Below the pieces are notes generated by a model, which did no database searches, was not told the DNA's origin, and worked only from the letters and a program-made list of their open reading frames with translations. 64,000 bases of DNA from Cryptomeria japonica (lineage: Eukaryota > Streptophyta > Pinopsida > Cupressales > Cupressaceae). The stretch lies in contig NC_081409.1 of NCBI RefSeq assembly GCF_030272615.1, positions 202,288,449 to 202,352,448 on the forward strand. Reading direction: 5' to 3'. Below are positions 22,416-35,985 of the stretch, in pieces. How positions within the stretch are numbered: the stretch's first letter is position 1; each line of letters begins with the position of its first letter. The position numbers were made by a program, and so were the translations under genes.

Positions 22416-23650
22416 TGTAGACACTTAAATTAATTTATTTAAGTTCCTCACATAATTAATTTATTAATTGTGCCAATTCTTGTTCCTTCTCGATATTAAT
22501 TAAATATAATTAATATTGTCACTATAGTCTATTGATTGGTTGATTTAATAAATCAATCTACCTTTATTCTTCTAAAATCTCTAATATTAATTCTCTCCAA
22601 ATTCCTCCTTTTAATTAATTAATCTAGGTGATTCCTACAAATCATAACCTAATGAATTCTTGTAGAAGCCCCCTAATCTCACTTATCATTATTCTTCTAA
22701 TTTTTTATTCCCTCCACTCATTCTCTCTCCTAGTCAAATCCTCCTACAAATCCCATCTATCCTAATCCTGCCTAATTGTTCTTCTAATCCCTCTCCTAAT
22801 GAGTTGCTAGTGGCTAATCCTCATGATTAGCCACAAAGTCAACTCCTTGTCCCTTCCATCCAACTACCTTCCTTAAATGCTCTTTTCCTAGGTGAATGTG
22901 AGATTTTCAAAATTTCACATTCATCTAGACATCCCATCCTCCAAGGAATATTTAATTCCTTATTATTCCTCCAATCCCTATGATCATCCTTTTTGAAGAA
23001 TTTTTAATTCCTCATCCCCATCCCTCAAGGAATATTTTATTCCTTTCTCTTCCCTAGGCACATTGGGAAGTCTTCCCAATGATTCTTGAGGTGTGTGGAG
23101 ACAAGAAATGCCTTTAAGGCATATCTCTTGGTCTCCACACTTGTCTTGTCACCTCCTCTTGGGTCATGTGTGGGCTCACAGGAAATCCTGACCCTTTATC
23201 TTGAGTCAATCCTAGCCCTCTATTTCTTCTCCTCTCCTCCTATAAATTGAGGACTCCATCCCCTTGTATGTCATCTCCAAATCTTGTAAGTGCATGTTGC
23301 TAATTTTGTTACTGAAATCCATCTAGGTACCCAAACTATAGTCAAATCATCCTCATTTGCATACTTAGCCATTGTGATCATCATCCACAACTTCACTCTT
23401 TTATCCATCTATCCATCTCCATCTTCATTTGTGCACACTTTGGAGAGCCAACCACATATCTACATTGGACCAATCCAATCAAGCTAAGGAGTGGCGCATT
23501 CTTGGCTTCATCAAGAATCCAAATCGAAGGAACAAGAGAACTCTCTTGTCAAGGTATAGTAGATTGTTGTTTATGTCTTTTATTTGTATGTTTGTGCTTT
23601 TTATTTGAATTGACAATCTAACCTTATATTATGATATTTCTCTTGGTTCA
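22416..23650 (+). repeat. 3' LTR of element E (about 1.2 kb, end tentative)
   Basis: Preceded by the polypurine tract AAAAGAAGGGCAAAA (22401-22415) and starting TGTAGACACTT. AT palindromes such as AATTAATTTATTAATT follow. A TATAAATT box lies at 23241-23248. The end is placed at TCTTGGTTCA, just before a LINE-like tail, because no second LTR is visible for comparison. Confidence 0.65.
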
Positions 23651-23880
23651 TATCTTTCTTTTATTTTTTTATAAAAAGAGGGGTAAAAATTCATTCAACA
23701 CAAAAAGGAATTACAAAGCAAGAAGGGCCAACAGCCAAGCAGAGAAAAAAACATTACACAATCCTATCCTCATCAACTAAGTGTTCCAACATTTGAGACA
23801 ATTCTATGTTGTAAGTTTGGGTAGAATGAGTTGTCGATGTGTTGTCATTGATGTCAACATGCTTTGATTGTCATTAGTGA
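23651..23880 (-). mobile_element. LINE-like 3' end, 5'-truncated
   Basis: On the minus strand a short reading ends MLEHLVDEDRIV and stop. It is followed by CTTTGTAATTCCTTTTTGTG, then TTTTTACCCCTCTTTTTAT and an A-rich tail. This resembles the 3' UTR and tail of plant L1-type LINEs. There is too little coding sequence to prove it, and the 5' limit is unknown. Confidence 0.4.
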
Positions 23881-24274
23881 CTGGTTGGTATAGTTGATAT
23901 TGATTTTCTTGTGCAGTTGTGCTGAGAGATTTGCTCTGCATATCTTCTATATTTTACATCTATTTGGGCAATTCACATATGTTCTTAAGCAGTGTTTAGT
24001 GATGCTAGATTCAAGATTCAGTGCTCTAGATTGTTGTGCTAGGGAAGTTACATTCACCGGTGTTTGACAACATTTCTGTGTGGAATGCATGCTTCGCATT
24101 TCTCTACTTTATGGTTTCTAATGTTGCAATTTTGGAGATAAGTTGATAATGTCCTTAGCTTCATTCTATTTAGTTGGCATGAGTTCTTGGGCTTTGAAAG
24201 TGTGGTTTCAAAGTTAGATGGTGTTTACTTTAGGTTTGGTTGACCTTGTGTGTTTACACTTCACATTATTTCTC
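23881..24274. other. Unassigned intergenic sequence
   Basis: Short stretch of T-rich sequence between the LINE-like tail and the truncated LTR of G. I see no ORF, repeat unit or terminus in it. Confidence 0.5.
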
Positions 24275-25121
24275 TAATGATTTATAATAATCAAAGCCAA
24301 TATAAATAAACACCACAAATATATATAAATCATAACTAACATTAGAAGTAATAATTAAACTATAAATAATAAATAATCATTTAAACAATAAATCATTAAA
24401 TCAATTAAATAAATATCAAAGCACCAATTAAATATAAACCAATAAATCAATAAAGTATTAATCAAATAAATGAATATTAAACCTCAACAATAAATTGCCA
24501 ATAATAATAAATATCTAAACTATACCATAAAATTAATTTATGTTAGCATTAAAAAAATATACAAATCCAATATTAATTAACCACATAATCAAATACTCAC
24601 AACACATCAAGACAAACTGACATAAGGGTCAAACAACATACTACAAGGCGCCACAAGACGCTCTAAACCACGACACAACTGATAAGGGTATCAACTTAGA
24701 CCTAGAGTGTATAGAGGGAAGCTGTGCCATCTCCAACAAATTGCCATTGGGATAAAGATACGCTCGGATCTATGAAGCCAGGTGGATTTGATGTCTAGTA
24801 CCTACAAACGTGTCACCACCACTACACACACAATAATATATACAATAATATATATCATGGAATAAACAGACAAGTGAAGGGGAATCACAATGTCATATTG
24901 TGCTCATGTGAATGAGTGGTATGGCATCGTCCCTATCACAACGCAATAGAAGACAGTCACAACAACCAAGCACTATCATAATCATCATCACATCTCATAT
25001 AATCATAAAATAGGGATAGTACATAGTATGATACCATCAAATCATCTTAAATAGACTAAGCTAGATCAATATAATCCTTTGATGTACAAAAAAGAAAGAT
25101 GAATCTGGGAGGGACACCGCA
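24275..25121 (-). repeat. 3' LTR of element G, truncated
   Basis: Aligns with about 29880-30707, for example GCGCCACAAGACGCTCTAAA in both, and stops aligning left of about 24275. It represents only the 5' fifth of the LTR; the rest was deleted or displaced by another insertion. Confidence 0.8.
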
Positions 25122-25140
25122 TACTCCCCTACCCCCCTTG
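25122..25140 (-). promoter_or_regulatory. Polypurine tract (element G)
   Basis: Minus strand AAGGGGGGTAGGGGAGTA directly before the LTR start TGCGGTGTC. Confidence 0.7.
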
Positions 25141-26734
25141 GGCTCGACTTACTCCTAGAAGTCGCAAAGGTTAAGTTGAAAACATACATGCATTAATCCA
25201 AAACTTCTTTGAACATAGACAAATTAAAATCTTTCATTCAAGACAATTACTAACAATATACCTAATCTTTCTCATTTAAGGATTCATCAATCAATAAAAA
25301 CATCATTGTTCAACCACTTCCTCACTCAAAGTAAGGTAATGACAAGAAAATTTTCCTTCATACGCTTCAATTATTCCTAATAAATGCATTATACAAGAGA
25401 TAAAACAAATCACAAAACTCTTACTAGTTACATTGAGCATGCTAAATCATTAAAATAATCTTCAAGAGAGTTTCATTTAATCACATTTGTGAGACAAAAC
25501 TATAATTTATGTCATTGAGTTAGCATCTATAAGCAAAAACCACAACAACTCACATCATTCAAGTATGGCAATCACTCCTTAACAACTAGTTACACACAAT
25601 TAAGAAGTCGGATATACATTTTATACAACATTTTACACATAAGAACTCATTAAAGATAGGAAATGTGTAGTTCATTTATGTTTAACTATTACAAATTTCT
25701 CAAATCCAAATGCACTCATATCCATTCTTTTATAAAATCAAGTAAGTTATCATTACATTTCATCTGTCAACATATTTATCTATTCAATTAATATTATCAT
25801 TATTTAATTATTCGCTAAGTCTAGTGCACTTCTCCACGGTTCCCTCCCTTGCACGCACTATCAGAGGTACAAAGTGAACATGATAGAGACTATGTTATAC
25901 ACGAAATGAGGGCGGCCCATGATACTCAACATTTAGAATGACCACTGGAGACAACAACAACAAAAGAGGAAGTTCAAAAAGAAAAGATTCTCAAATCCAA
26001 CATTAAATCACAAAAAATTGCCGACGAAATCAACAAGCAATAAAGCATGACAAGTGCCACCACATAAAACAAAAACGAATGAAATAAAAATTACAAAAAT
26101 CCTAAAATCAATTTTAACTCCAATGATACTTCATTCAATCGCCAAATAAATCAAGGCAATATAGAAATTTCATCCAAATCTACATCACGAGGTGACCACT
26201 ATCAGTCACACCAAAGGGAATATCCACTACATAGCCTCTAAGGGTGCAATGCCCTAGATGTGTTAGAGAGTGCACATCAAACATATAAGACAATAAATTT
26301 ATTTACATAACCATATTCCTTTATTATATTTAATGCATTACAATCTCTTACGTAAGTCTAAGAAACTATTCTCAATGAAAGAGGACATATACTAGGAAAG
26401 ATAAAGTGTCTTATACAAGTTCTTCATTTACACATTCTTATACACATATTACAAACACTTCAGGTTCTTTTCATAAAGAAAGTATTGTATTATTCCAACA
26501 TAACAAATTATTCCTATAAGAATAGCATTAGTTAAGAGGATATACACAATTATAGTCTCTTGAGAGGGTTAGGGAGAGAACACAAGGCATAAACATTTGA
26601 AATCTCTTGGGCTCCAATGTCCTTTTTCAAGCACTAATCTCAAAGAACAACTCAAGTTACAAAGAACATCATAGCACACCATGCAAGACTAAGAGCAATA
26701 GCCTTAACCAGAGATCCCAGTGTTTCCAACATGA
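25141..26734 (-). other. Internal region of element G, non-coding
   Basis: About 1.6 kb, AT-rich, with no ORF or retroviral motif recognised on either strand. Confidence 0.6.
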
Positions 26735-26748
26735 ACTCTGATACCTTA
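26735..26748 (-). promoter_or_regulatory. Met-tRNA-type primer binding site (element G)
   Basis: Minus strand TAAGGTATCAGAGT right after the LTR end GGCATTACA; ten bases match the initiator Met-tRNA site seen in B. Confidence 0.75.
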
Positions 26749-29700
26749 TGTAATGCCTCCCAAAATACCCTAGAGAAATTCATCAACTAACATGCAAATA
26801 GTAAAAAAAAATTAAAACATCTACTAATACAACATAATAAACTGCCATTACTCACATGTACAATAATCATATCATTACATGAATGCATAATCAAATTATA
26901 CATAATCATACTCTTAACAACACATTATGCAAGCATAATAACAATACACAACTATCAATTCCCTGGGGTACCTCAACTTCATTAATTAACTAGCATTAAC
27001 ACATAAACACATTCATATACCATGCTACCATTAACATTCATTGCATTTATTTCCTATTCGTTTACTTTCTTACATGAGAATCATTAACTATCATGACGTG
27101 ATCTATCACTTTCCCATTTAACCTTTAAGTTCATTTTAGAACACCAAATCCAAATGTTCCTAATCCCTTTCCAAACTCTCTACTATTGTGTTATTAAGAT
27201 TTCCCAACTAAGCTTTCTAAAGTATACTAGAATCATTCCCTTAAGAATAACCATGCATCCCACAAGCTACTCATTCATCTCCATTTCAAGAGATAAACGC
27301 TATCATGGAATAACATCTTTCCAAATAAGAACATTCATTCTAATGCCTACATGATCATTTAACAATCTCTCTATAATCTAAAAGCACACCTAAGTTAATC
27401 CAATCACATTACTTAATCATTTAATTATTTTCCAATCTATAATTACATTCAAGAGTATCCAATTACAACATAGATATTACAATGATTACAACCATCATAT
27501 TCTCCACCTACTACAAATCCTATTACATATGATCACAAGATACAGGATACATAATTCTCTTTTACTAGTTACATTTTTCTCATGATATAAGATACACAAT
27601 TCCAATCTCAAATTAATAGAGAATACTCCAAGAATTTGTCCACATGAAGAGAAGATATAATGCCACATCCACACATGCTAGTATCCAAAGAAGAACATCC
27701 CAATAGAAGAAGGCATCAAACCACCCAACCATGTGGAACCAAAGGAACCACCCCCCGTGCTAGGAGATGACAAAAGGTTCCAACTAACACTTTAGACCTA
27801 GGCTGCCACCTATCAACCAAGGGACTCAACACGACATCCATGAATGATAAACAACCAAATAGAAATAAACCAAATCACATCGCAAGGCTAAGTCAAAGCA
27901 ATAAACTCCCAGAGGCTTACAAACAACGAAGGCATAAGATTCATGGACACACATAGGAAATGAGTTTCATCACATTCTATCCTTGCATAGAAGGGGAAAA
28001 GCCACACCCTGATAGACATGTGGAGCTGTCTCAACCTTTGAGGAAATCAAGGAGTTTTGTTTATCTCACTCGGGCTGCACCAGCAATACAACCATGAGAT
28101 GGGGTACCAAATATATAAATTTCTTATCTTATTAGGATGAGTTACTACTACCCAACCTAGCTATGATTAATTTATTATGTTATCACTTGATTATTACAAT
28201 AAACTTTCAATGAGTTATCCCAATGGTCTAAACCCCGCCTCCATAACACAAGGAATCCTAGTAGTCCATCCCTCATGACCTCATCAAACTCATGGAAGCC
28301 AAATCCCCCAAACCTTGTTCCAATACCTTAGGGTAACACAACACATCAACAAGAAGGCTCATCCAAATTCATTCTATAGGAAACATCCACATACATATAG
28401 ATATGCAATCCAAACAATAGACATATGCCAAAATGCTAGTAACATGAAATAACTAAGAGCCTCAATGATCAATTGCAAGAGAAAACATAATATCCCATTT
28501 CTCATTCATATATAACCCATCCTTCACAACATGGCACATCCACTTGTTGGAGCCATATAACAATACAAAGAGCATCATTGATCTATAAAATAACTCTGGA
28601 AACTCAGGGAATAAAAAACACAGCCTCTGGTACAAAGATGGAACTCAAAAAAATCACCCTAGAAGGTCCAAGTAGACATAGACATAAAATTAAGTAGTTT
28701 AGCACATCCATGGGAAAGAGTAGTGCATAGAGCACTTCTTTTAGTGCATAGAGAACTTCTTTTAACACATAGATGCTAGAGTCCAAAATCAGAAGATAAA
28801 GCAAAATGACACATAAAACACATACAGTTGTGCATCTAGCACCCAAAATAGTGCATAGTACATTTATTTTAGTGCATAGGACACATATTTTGGCACATAG
28901 GACTCATTCTATTGTGCATACATGGCAGAGACCAAAAATGACAAAAAATGGAAAACAATAAGTTATGATCTTGCCCAAAATTGCATATAAACTCACAAAA
29001 GGGTACATCGCACTTCTAGAAGGTGTATAAGGTCAAAATAGATCCAAGGCAACACACAAATAATACAACAAGATCATACAAAAGAATTCTAACATCATTA
29101 CCCAGCCTCTCATACACACAATCGTACATTGACATTGTCAAAAAATCAAAATACTTCACCATAAGATATAATAGGGCAGAGAGGGGGTCTCATACACAAA
29201 AAAAATGGCAAACAAGGGCTCAACAAATTCATAGGGAAAGAAATGCGAGGACAACATACAGAAAATATAGATTTGGATTTCACGACAACATTTACATAAT
29301 CAAATTTTACCAATAATGCACATATATGTATACATATATTTATTTATCAATCCCCAAAATTTACAATAAAATTTGTAAACATTATTCTACCCCTCCCCCC
29401 CCTTGCAAACAATTTTTTCACAGGCACGGAGAAACAGTTCCTTTCAAATCAAAATGCAAGAATGAAGAAGATCTCAAACCTGGAAGAATAGAATGATTGC
29501 AAGGAAAGTTGATGAAGAGCAAAACTCGATCCAGCAATTCCAATTAAGCAATCTTCAAATCCAAACAAGAATTCTCAAGCAAGATCAAAACACCAATATA
29601 CAAGTAAATTGCTCTCGAAAAACCAACCTGGCAAAAAGCTCAGAAAATCCATTAAATAGAAATTGAATTCAAAACTATAGAAAAAATCTCCACCAATCAA

Positions 29701-30707
29701 AATATTCCAATAAACTATATTACTTATCTACCATGCATAGTTTCAAGGTAAATAATATAAAATCGTATTATTTACTTAACCCCACAAAATTACCCAATAA
29801 GATAATAGGGTAGGTAAAATCCATAATATTTATCTACCCAATTAGTAATAGCATAATATAATAAAATAAAAATCAAAGCTCAATTAAATAGACCAAAGCT
29901 AATATAAATAATCACCACAAATAAATATAAATCATAACTAATAATAGAAATAATAACTAAACAATAAATAATATATAATCATTTAAACAATGAATCACTA
30001 AATCAATTAAATAAATATCAAAGCACCATTTAAATATAAACCAATAAATCAATAAAGTATTAATCAAATAAATAAACATTAAACCTCAACAATAAATTAC
30101 CAATAATAATAAATATCTAAACTATACCATAAAATTAATTTAATTTAACATTAATAAACTATACAAATCCAATATTAATTAATCACATAATTGAATACTC
30201 ACAACACCTCAAGACAACCCAACATAAGGATCAAACAACATACTATAAGGCGCCACAAGACGCTCTAAACCATGACACAACTAACATGGGTATCAACTTA
30301 GACTTAGAGTGTATAGAGGGAACTTGTGTCATCTCCAACAACTTGCCATTGGGATAAAGACACACTTGAATCTGTGAAGCTAGGTGGAGTCGATGTCTAG
30401 TACCTGCAAATCTATCACCACCTATACACCCACAACAATATATACAATAGCAAAACAAGTGAAGCGAAATCACAATGTCATATCATTCTCATGTGAATGA
30501 GTGGTATGACATCGTCCCTATCACAACGCAGTAGAAGACAATCACAACAACCAAGCACTATCATAATCATCATCATATCTCATATAATCATGAAATTGGG
30601 TTAGTACATAGTATGATACCATCAAATAATCTTAAAATAGACTAAGATGGATCAATATAATCCTTTGATGTACAAAAAGGGAAGATGAATCAAGGAGTGA
30701 TGCTGCA
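26749..30707 (-). repeat. 5' LTR of element G (about 4 kb)
   Basis: TG...CA termini on the minus strand (TGCAGCATC, ATTACA). Contains a purine run on the minus strand near 29390-29402, AT-rich stretches and a minisatellite at about 28695-28920. No coding potential. Confidence 0.7.
28695..28920 (+). repeat. Degenerate TAGTGCATAG minisatellite in the LTR of G
   Basis: About seven units of TAGTGCATAG(A/G)(G/A)CAC...TTTTA, spaced 25-30 bp apart (for example near 28710, 28740, 28850, 28870 and 28910), with variants such as ACACATAGATG and GGCACATAGGAC. Confidence 0.65.
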
Positions 30708-33700
30708 TTATATCCCTACTGCGCTTATCGTTATTTTACATGTGTGATTCCATGTGTATATTTAAATAGATATTTGTAGTTTTAGGAATTTTTTATGGTC
30801 TTGTTAATTATATAATTCCCTATCCCTATTTTTGGGTGGTGTTTGAGATTCTTATGAGTTACAATACCTTGATGTTAGTAGTTGTCCCTAGTGTTGGGAT
30901 GACTAGGTTCAAGAGAGTTGGGCATGTAAATCAGATGTACCTATTTTCTTAGTTCGCTTAGATTTTTATCCTTAGATCTACATAATGATCCACATCCTAT
31001 AGATGTATGAATCTTATCTATATTTCTCTAACTACATACTCTAGATCGAAAAACTTAGTTATATGTTGGAAAATCCTTAAAAAAAGTAATTTTTTGTTTG
31101 GTAATTCTATTTTGGTAAAACCTTGACTAGGACTACAATGCAAGTGCATTCGAGTCCTCTAAGTGCATGAGAATTACGAAATTGTGTTGTTGCCTAGTTG
31201 TGCATTATTGTCTAGAACCTTCAAACAAAAAGCACTTTTTACACTTTTTATAAAATAATTCCTAAAGAAGAATTGTTCCTTGAGGTCTTCTTAGCACACC
31301 TAATACCTTAGTTCATCATGTGGTCCTTTAGGTGTTTTGATATATTTTGATCACTTTCATACCTAAGCTTTGGTGTTTTTGTATCAAAGTCTCAATTATA
31401 GACATGTTCTCTTGGAGTTGGATGGTGTAGTATGTGTCATCAAACCATCCTGATCATGTCCTATCCATTTATGAGTGTGGATGTTTATAAAAATAATATT
31501 ATCCCTATATCATAGAATCGTTATGGTTTATTTGTATGCAGACAACTAATTAATAATTCAATTGGTCGAGATCTTATGTATTTAATCTTGGTTAGTGGTT
31601 ATTATTCTCGTGTTATCTTAGATGTCAGTTATCTCATCTTGGAATGTGTAGTAATGTGGACATGTGTCGGTCTCATTCCATTCTTGGTGATAGTGAGAGA
31701 ATGGGGTCGAGGGCTTGTGTTTGATGTTCATCATAAAGGAAATGATATCCTCTTATATGATTGGCATGGTGATCTTTTCATACAATTAGTGAAGACTTTT
31801 TGTGCCACCATGATTGATACAGTAGTGATAGTTGTTCCATATGTCAATCATCTTTTTCACAACTATTTGTCCATGTGAGAATACATTGTGAGACATAAAT
31901 GTCACACTTGTGATTAAAAAACAAGTTTTTTTTTTCCTATTAAGGTCACATGAAATATAATGGGATCAAGTATAGTTTATTTAGGCATATCATTTTATAC
32001 AAGAGGGTTAAGAAAACCCATAAAAGAGACAATGCTTCTTGTAGTTTGCATGACATGGAAAGCAAGTGGCATAGTTTCAATATTAGCAAAATTTCTTGAA
32101 CATAAGGACAACTTAAGGCTTCCTGTGGAATGGCCATTAAAATGATAAACCATTGAAGATCAATAAGACATTACACTAGGACATATGTAACGATATACTG
32201 AAGAAAAAAAATTATACATACATCATAACATTATTTAGTATGAAATATCATATAAATAGCAAATAACCTAACAAATGTATGTATAAATAACTGAAAACCA
32301 TCAAAGCACATGCATTTGTAAATATCATAAACTTGTTTTTGTTAGTGCTTTAAAATAAATATGTATCATAAAAATCATACACCTAATCAGGAAACATGAG
32401 TAAAATCTTATCATATCACTAAGAAGAAGAATAAAAATCACTAAAGACTATTGATGGATCTATTATGAAATTCATAGTTGATATCAAAAAAGAGAAACAA
32501 TCAAATTTAGAAAATGAAAATCAACACTAGAACCAAACCCTAGTTGATGTGAGATTAAGTAGGTTCACAAAATAGAAAAAAGATTATCTTTTATATTAGG
32601 CTAGCATAAATAAATGAAAATGAAAATAAATCAAATTACTCCAATTTTATTAGAAAATTCTAAAAATGCAACACACACAATATGAAAATTGACAAAGAGG
32701 ATTAGAATACTTGGCTTTAGAAATGACAAGAAATGTTTTGTTGTTTATCACAATCTATGATTTCTCTAAGCTCTTTGCAATCAAATATACATTAGTTCAA
32801 CCTCCATAGGTTACAATAGGAATTGTTCTATGTTCAAGTTCAATCCTACATCGACATTCAATATTATTTGGAAAAATAATTTGGTAAATAAATAACTTTA
32901 ATAAAATAAATAAATAAATGACATTTCTATTATGAATCTTCACAAATCCACAATAACAATAATAATATAAAAAACTAAATAATAAATGATCAAAAACAAA
33001 TCTTGGATAAGAGCTATCTATGTTTGGAATCATCATAAAGGACTTGCAAAATAAGATCAAATGCTTTGTCTCAAATCCTTCTATGGAAAAGGAAAAACAA
33101 TTAAACATGCCTAAAAAGAATAAAATGGAACTTTGGCATTCTTTACTAATAAAATATTTGTATTAGTTTTGTTTTATTCTATTTAAATAACAAGCTTTTA
33201 AAAAATAATTTATTATTATTAATTAATTTAACTTGTACATTAATATATATTTCTAATTTAGAAAACTATATTGTTGTTTAGAATAAGTTTTTTGAAAGGA
33301 GTATAATACGACCATGTACCTGTGAGAATTTTAAAACATAAATCAAATAAATGATTAGTAATAGAAAAATATACTATAGAGTTATAAAGGAAAAAGATAT
33401 GTTTGTAAAACCATATACATCTTTAAGATAACTAGTAAGAAGACTACATTTATGTTCAAGGTAAAATCTCTTACTGACATTTGGCAAAGGGACACTTTGG
33501 CATTTGGCAAATGGACACTCCGAAGTTTTTGAAGAAGAAATAAAATAGCCTCACTAAGCACAACCTAGAAGAAGTGAAACCGCATATATTATATGGAATT
33601 CCATTTACCTTCATTGATATTATAGGGTCTAATTCTAGTGGCATCAAGTATCCCTAAACAGACATTGCCTTTATCCTACTCATATGTAAAGTGTATTCAA

Positions 33701-34099
33701 TATGTTCTATTAGTGAAGAATTCATAAAATCTTGAACAATAAATAGATTGAGGTATTGTCTCACATTTATTATAATAAATTTTATGCAATCAAAGTTGTA
33801 TGATGTTAAAGCTCAAGCATCCTCACACTAGTAATCAAATAAGATTATGGAGGGATTTCCAACATTAGGGTAGAGGTATATGGTGGGGTGCTTTTGACGT
33901 TGGATTTTATTGGTTTGAAGGACGATATTGCATCTGCAATGGATTTGGAAAAGTTATAGGATTTAGATGATAGAATCTTACCCTAATTTACATAATCTAT
34001 ACAAAACAAAAACTTTGCAGTTAGATACATAAAAATGAATTCAAATGTGTGAAATGTGAACAAAATCACAAATCCCTTCACCTTAATTTTTTTGTCTCA
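30708..34099. other. Unassigned AT-rich sequence
   Basis: About 3.4 kb with no recognised gene, repeat unit or element terminus. Open stretches of 60-103 codons exist on both strands (for example 31576-31878 + and 32797-33108 -), but none shows a domain, codon pattern or splice context I can support. It may be decayed transposon flank. Confidence 0.5.
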
Positions 34100-34945
34100 C
34101 TAGTAGAGTGGTAGGGTTAGAATATGATGAAGCTTGTACCCAAGTTTTTTTCCAAAGCCTTCTTTGACTTGTATCAACCTTGCATTGTTAGAAACAGAAA
34201 CTAACTTTGGTAAAATGGCATAAGGTTAAGGTTGTTTCCAAAAAATTACTACCAAGATAAGATCAATGTGATCTTGTTTTGTGAAATACGTATAAACAAG
34301 GTTTTAGGAGAGGTGGTGCAGATAGTAATTTATACATTAAAAAAAGGTGATGATTTGTTGATAGTTGTTGTCTCTGTTGACATTATCTTTGGAGGTAGCA
34401 GTGATACAATGTACAAAGAGTTTCAAGATGTTATACAAAAGGATTTTGAGATGTCAATGTTGTCTTTCTTTCATGGTTCATAGAATTCTCAATTAAAAAA
34501 GGCATATTCATATCTCAAACCAAGTATATAAAAGAGATGTTGAGTAAGTTTAAGATGGAATAATGCAATCTGGTGAGTCTACCTATAAATACTAGATGTA
34601 AATTGGCAAAGATGATGAATCTACTCCAATGAATCAAGATTTGTACAGGTCAATGATTGGTAGTTTGTCATATGTAATTGCATCCAGACCAAATATAATG
34701 TAAGCAGTGGGTGCGGTATCTAGTTTTCAGGAAGTTCCTAAGGAAATACATGTCAAGATAGTAAAAGGGATATTTAGATATCTGAAGCCTACATTGAATT
34801 TTGGTTTTTGGTATCCCAAAAGTGATAAATTCATTTTGATTGCATATATAGATGAAGATTGGGCCACTAATGTAGATGACTGAAAGAGTGAAAGTGAAAG
34901 AAACTTCTTTCTCAATAACAATTTAGGAGGATTCAATATCCCTAC
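34100..34945 (+). pseudogene. Ty1/copia pol fragment (RT end and RNase H start)
   Basis: Degenerate but clear copia order across shifting frames. LKKGDDLLIVVVSVDIIFGG is the RT active-site region, with one Asp of the YVDD box lost. FEMSMLSFFHG, QDLYRSMIGSLSYVIASRPN and IFRYLKPTLNFGFWYPKSD then lead into AYIDEDWATNVDD, the RNase H start. Cut at 34945 by element C; the downstream part should reappear beyond C's right end, off the window. Confidence 0.85.
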
Positions 34946-35733
34946 TGTTTATGGTGAAAATGGATTAACAATAATATTGAGAGACTAAATGAATTCAACC
35001 ACAAAACCCTAGCCTAACAACAACAAAGATCCACCATAACATATGAAGATTACCTAAGAAAATGCAAATCAAATGAAATCACAAAGATTATACCATCACA
35101 TGTCCAATAGGGTTTGAATCTCCATTCTTCCTATCTCCATTGATCTTGCTTGATATATTTGCTCTCAGATTTTATGTGCACAAGAGCTCAACAGAGAACG
35201 GAAATGTGGTTGCAAGTAGGCTTGATTGCATATGCAAGTTTGAAAGCGTAGTCGGGTAGTCAATTGATCAAGTAGTAAGGGTTGATAATGAAGGAAGCAT
35301 CTCCTTATATAGAAGACACTAGAAGAAATGGAGGGATAAGATTGAGAGGTGTAAAAGATAAATGGTTGGCTATGATTAAAGGGTAGGTAAAGGAAATAAG
35401 AAAATAATGAAAGGGTAGGTAGTGTATGAATTAAGAGATGAATGACATGTGTCATGAGTAGAAAACAGTTAATGAATTAATTAAATAAATAAAGATTTAT
35501 TTAATTAATAGAGGAAGTGGGATCAATTAAATAAATAAAATATTTATTTAATTTAGGAAAAGGGTAATTTAAATAAATAAATGTATTTATTTAAATGAGA
35601 AATAAGGCTAGAAGAGGATAAATGAATTAATTAAATAAATAAAGATTTATTTAATTAATAGAGGAATTAGGCTAAAGTAATTAAATAAATAAAATATTTA
35701 TTTAATTAGACTGGACACTTTTAGGTGTCTACA
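34946..35733 (-). repeat. 3' LTR of element C (788 bp)
   Basis: On + it starts TGTTTATGGTG and ends GGTGTCTACA, so on minus TGTAGACACC ... ATAAACA. TATATAAG box on minus at 35304-35311. AT palindromes at about 35475-35710. Confidence 0.9.
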
Positions 35734-35753
35734 TTTTGTCCCACTTTGAGACA
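35734..35753 (-). promoter_or_regulatory. Polypurine tract, slightly decayed (element C)
   Basis: Minus strand CTCAAAGTGGGACAAAA against CTCAAAGAGGGGCAAAA in D; adjoins the LTR. Confidence 0.75.
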
Positions 35754-35832
35754 ATGCAGCTTGTCGCGTTGTTTCAAAGAAAATGAGATGAGCTGATACA
35801 AAGTTGCCCCAAGATGGGAATGATATGCCCCC

Positions 35833-35881
35833 TCGAGAGATTGGATGAAAATGTCTGAAAAAATTGCAGACAATCTCTCGA
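35833..35881. other. Inverted repeat upstream of the polypurine tract (element C)
   Basis: TCGAGAGATTG at 35833-35843 and CAATCTCTCGA at 35871-35881, the same stem as in A and D. Confidence 0.7.
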
Positions 35882-35985
35882 TATGAAAGAAAGGCTAGAA
35901 TGGACTGACTGGATAGAGTGACAAAGTCACGGGATAATGAAGACTGACTCGGGAGACGAGGGCTAGGGCTAGGGCTAGGGCAGTC

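Larger units (their letters stand above)
17605..23650 (+). mobile_element. Element E: diverged Tat-like element, 3' part only
   Basis: Contains a CATT-rich tract, an antisense PMD gene with exon-intron layout like A, C and D, a GAGGGGGCATA block, a polypurine tract and an LTR starting TGTAGACAC. This is the 3' architecture of a Tat cargo element, but the sequence is too diverged to align by eye except for motifs. Its left side abuts B's 3' LTR, so B probably inserted into E and E's pol lies off the left edge. The right limit is tentative. Confidence 0.65.
24275..30707 (-). mobile_element. Element G: non-coding LTR retrotransposon with a 4 kb LTR
   Basis: On the minus strand: 5' LTR 30707-26749 (TGCAGCATC ... 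GGCATTACA), a Met-tRNA-type primer site, a 1.6 kb internal region, a polypurine tract (25140-25122) and a 3' LTR truncated to its first 0.85 kb (25121 to about 24275). No ORF of note lies in the internal region and no gag or pol motif is seen, so it fits a non-autonomous large retrotransposon derivative. The two LTR copies are roughly 87% identical over the overlap, so it is old. Confidence 0.7.

Noticed and set aside
31576-31878. 100-codon + strand ORF
   Set aside because: No recognisable domain or splice context, and AT-rich surroundings; chance openness is likely.
32797-33108. 103-codon minus-strand ORF rich in Phe, Tyr and Ile
   Set aside because: Composition follows the AT-rich DNA; no motif recognised.
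35957-35980. Interstitial telomere array
   Set aside because: Only three to four units of a variant (GGGCTA) and located at the same promoter position in related elements, so it is part of the element.
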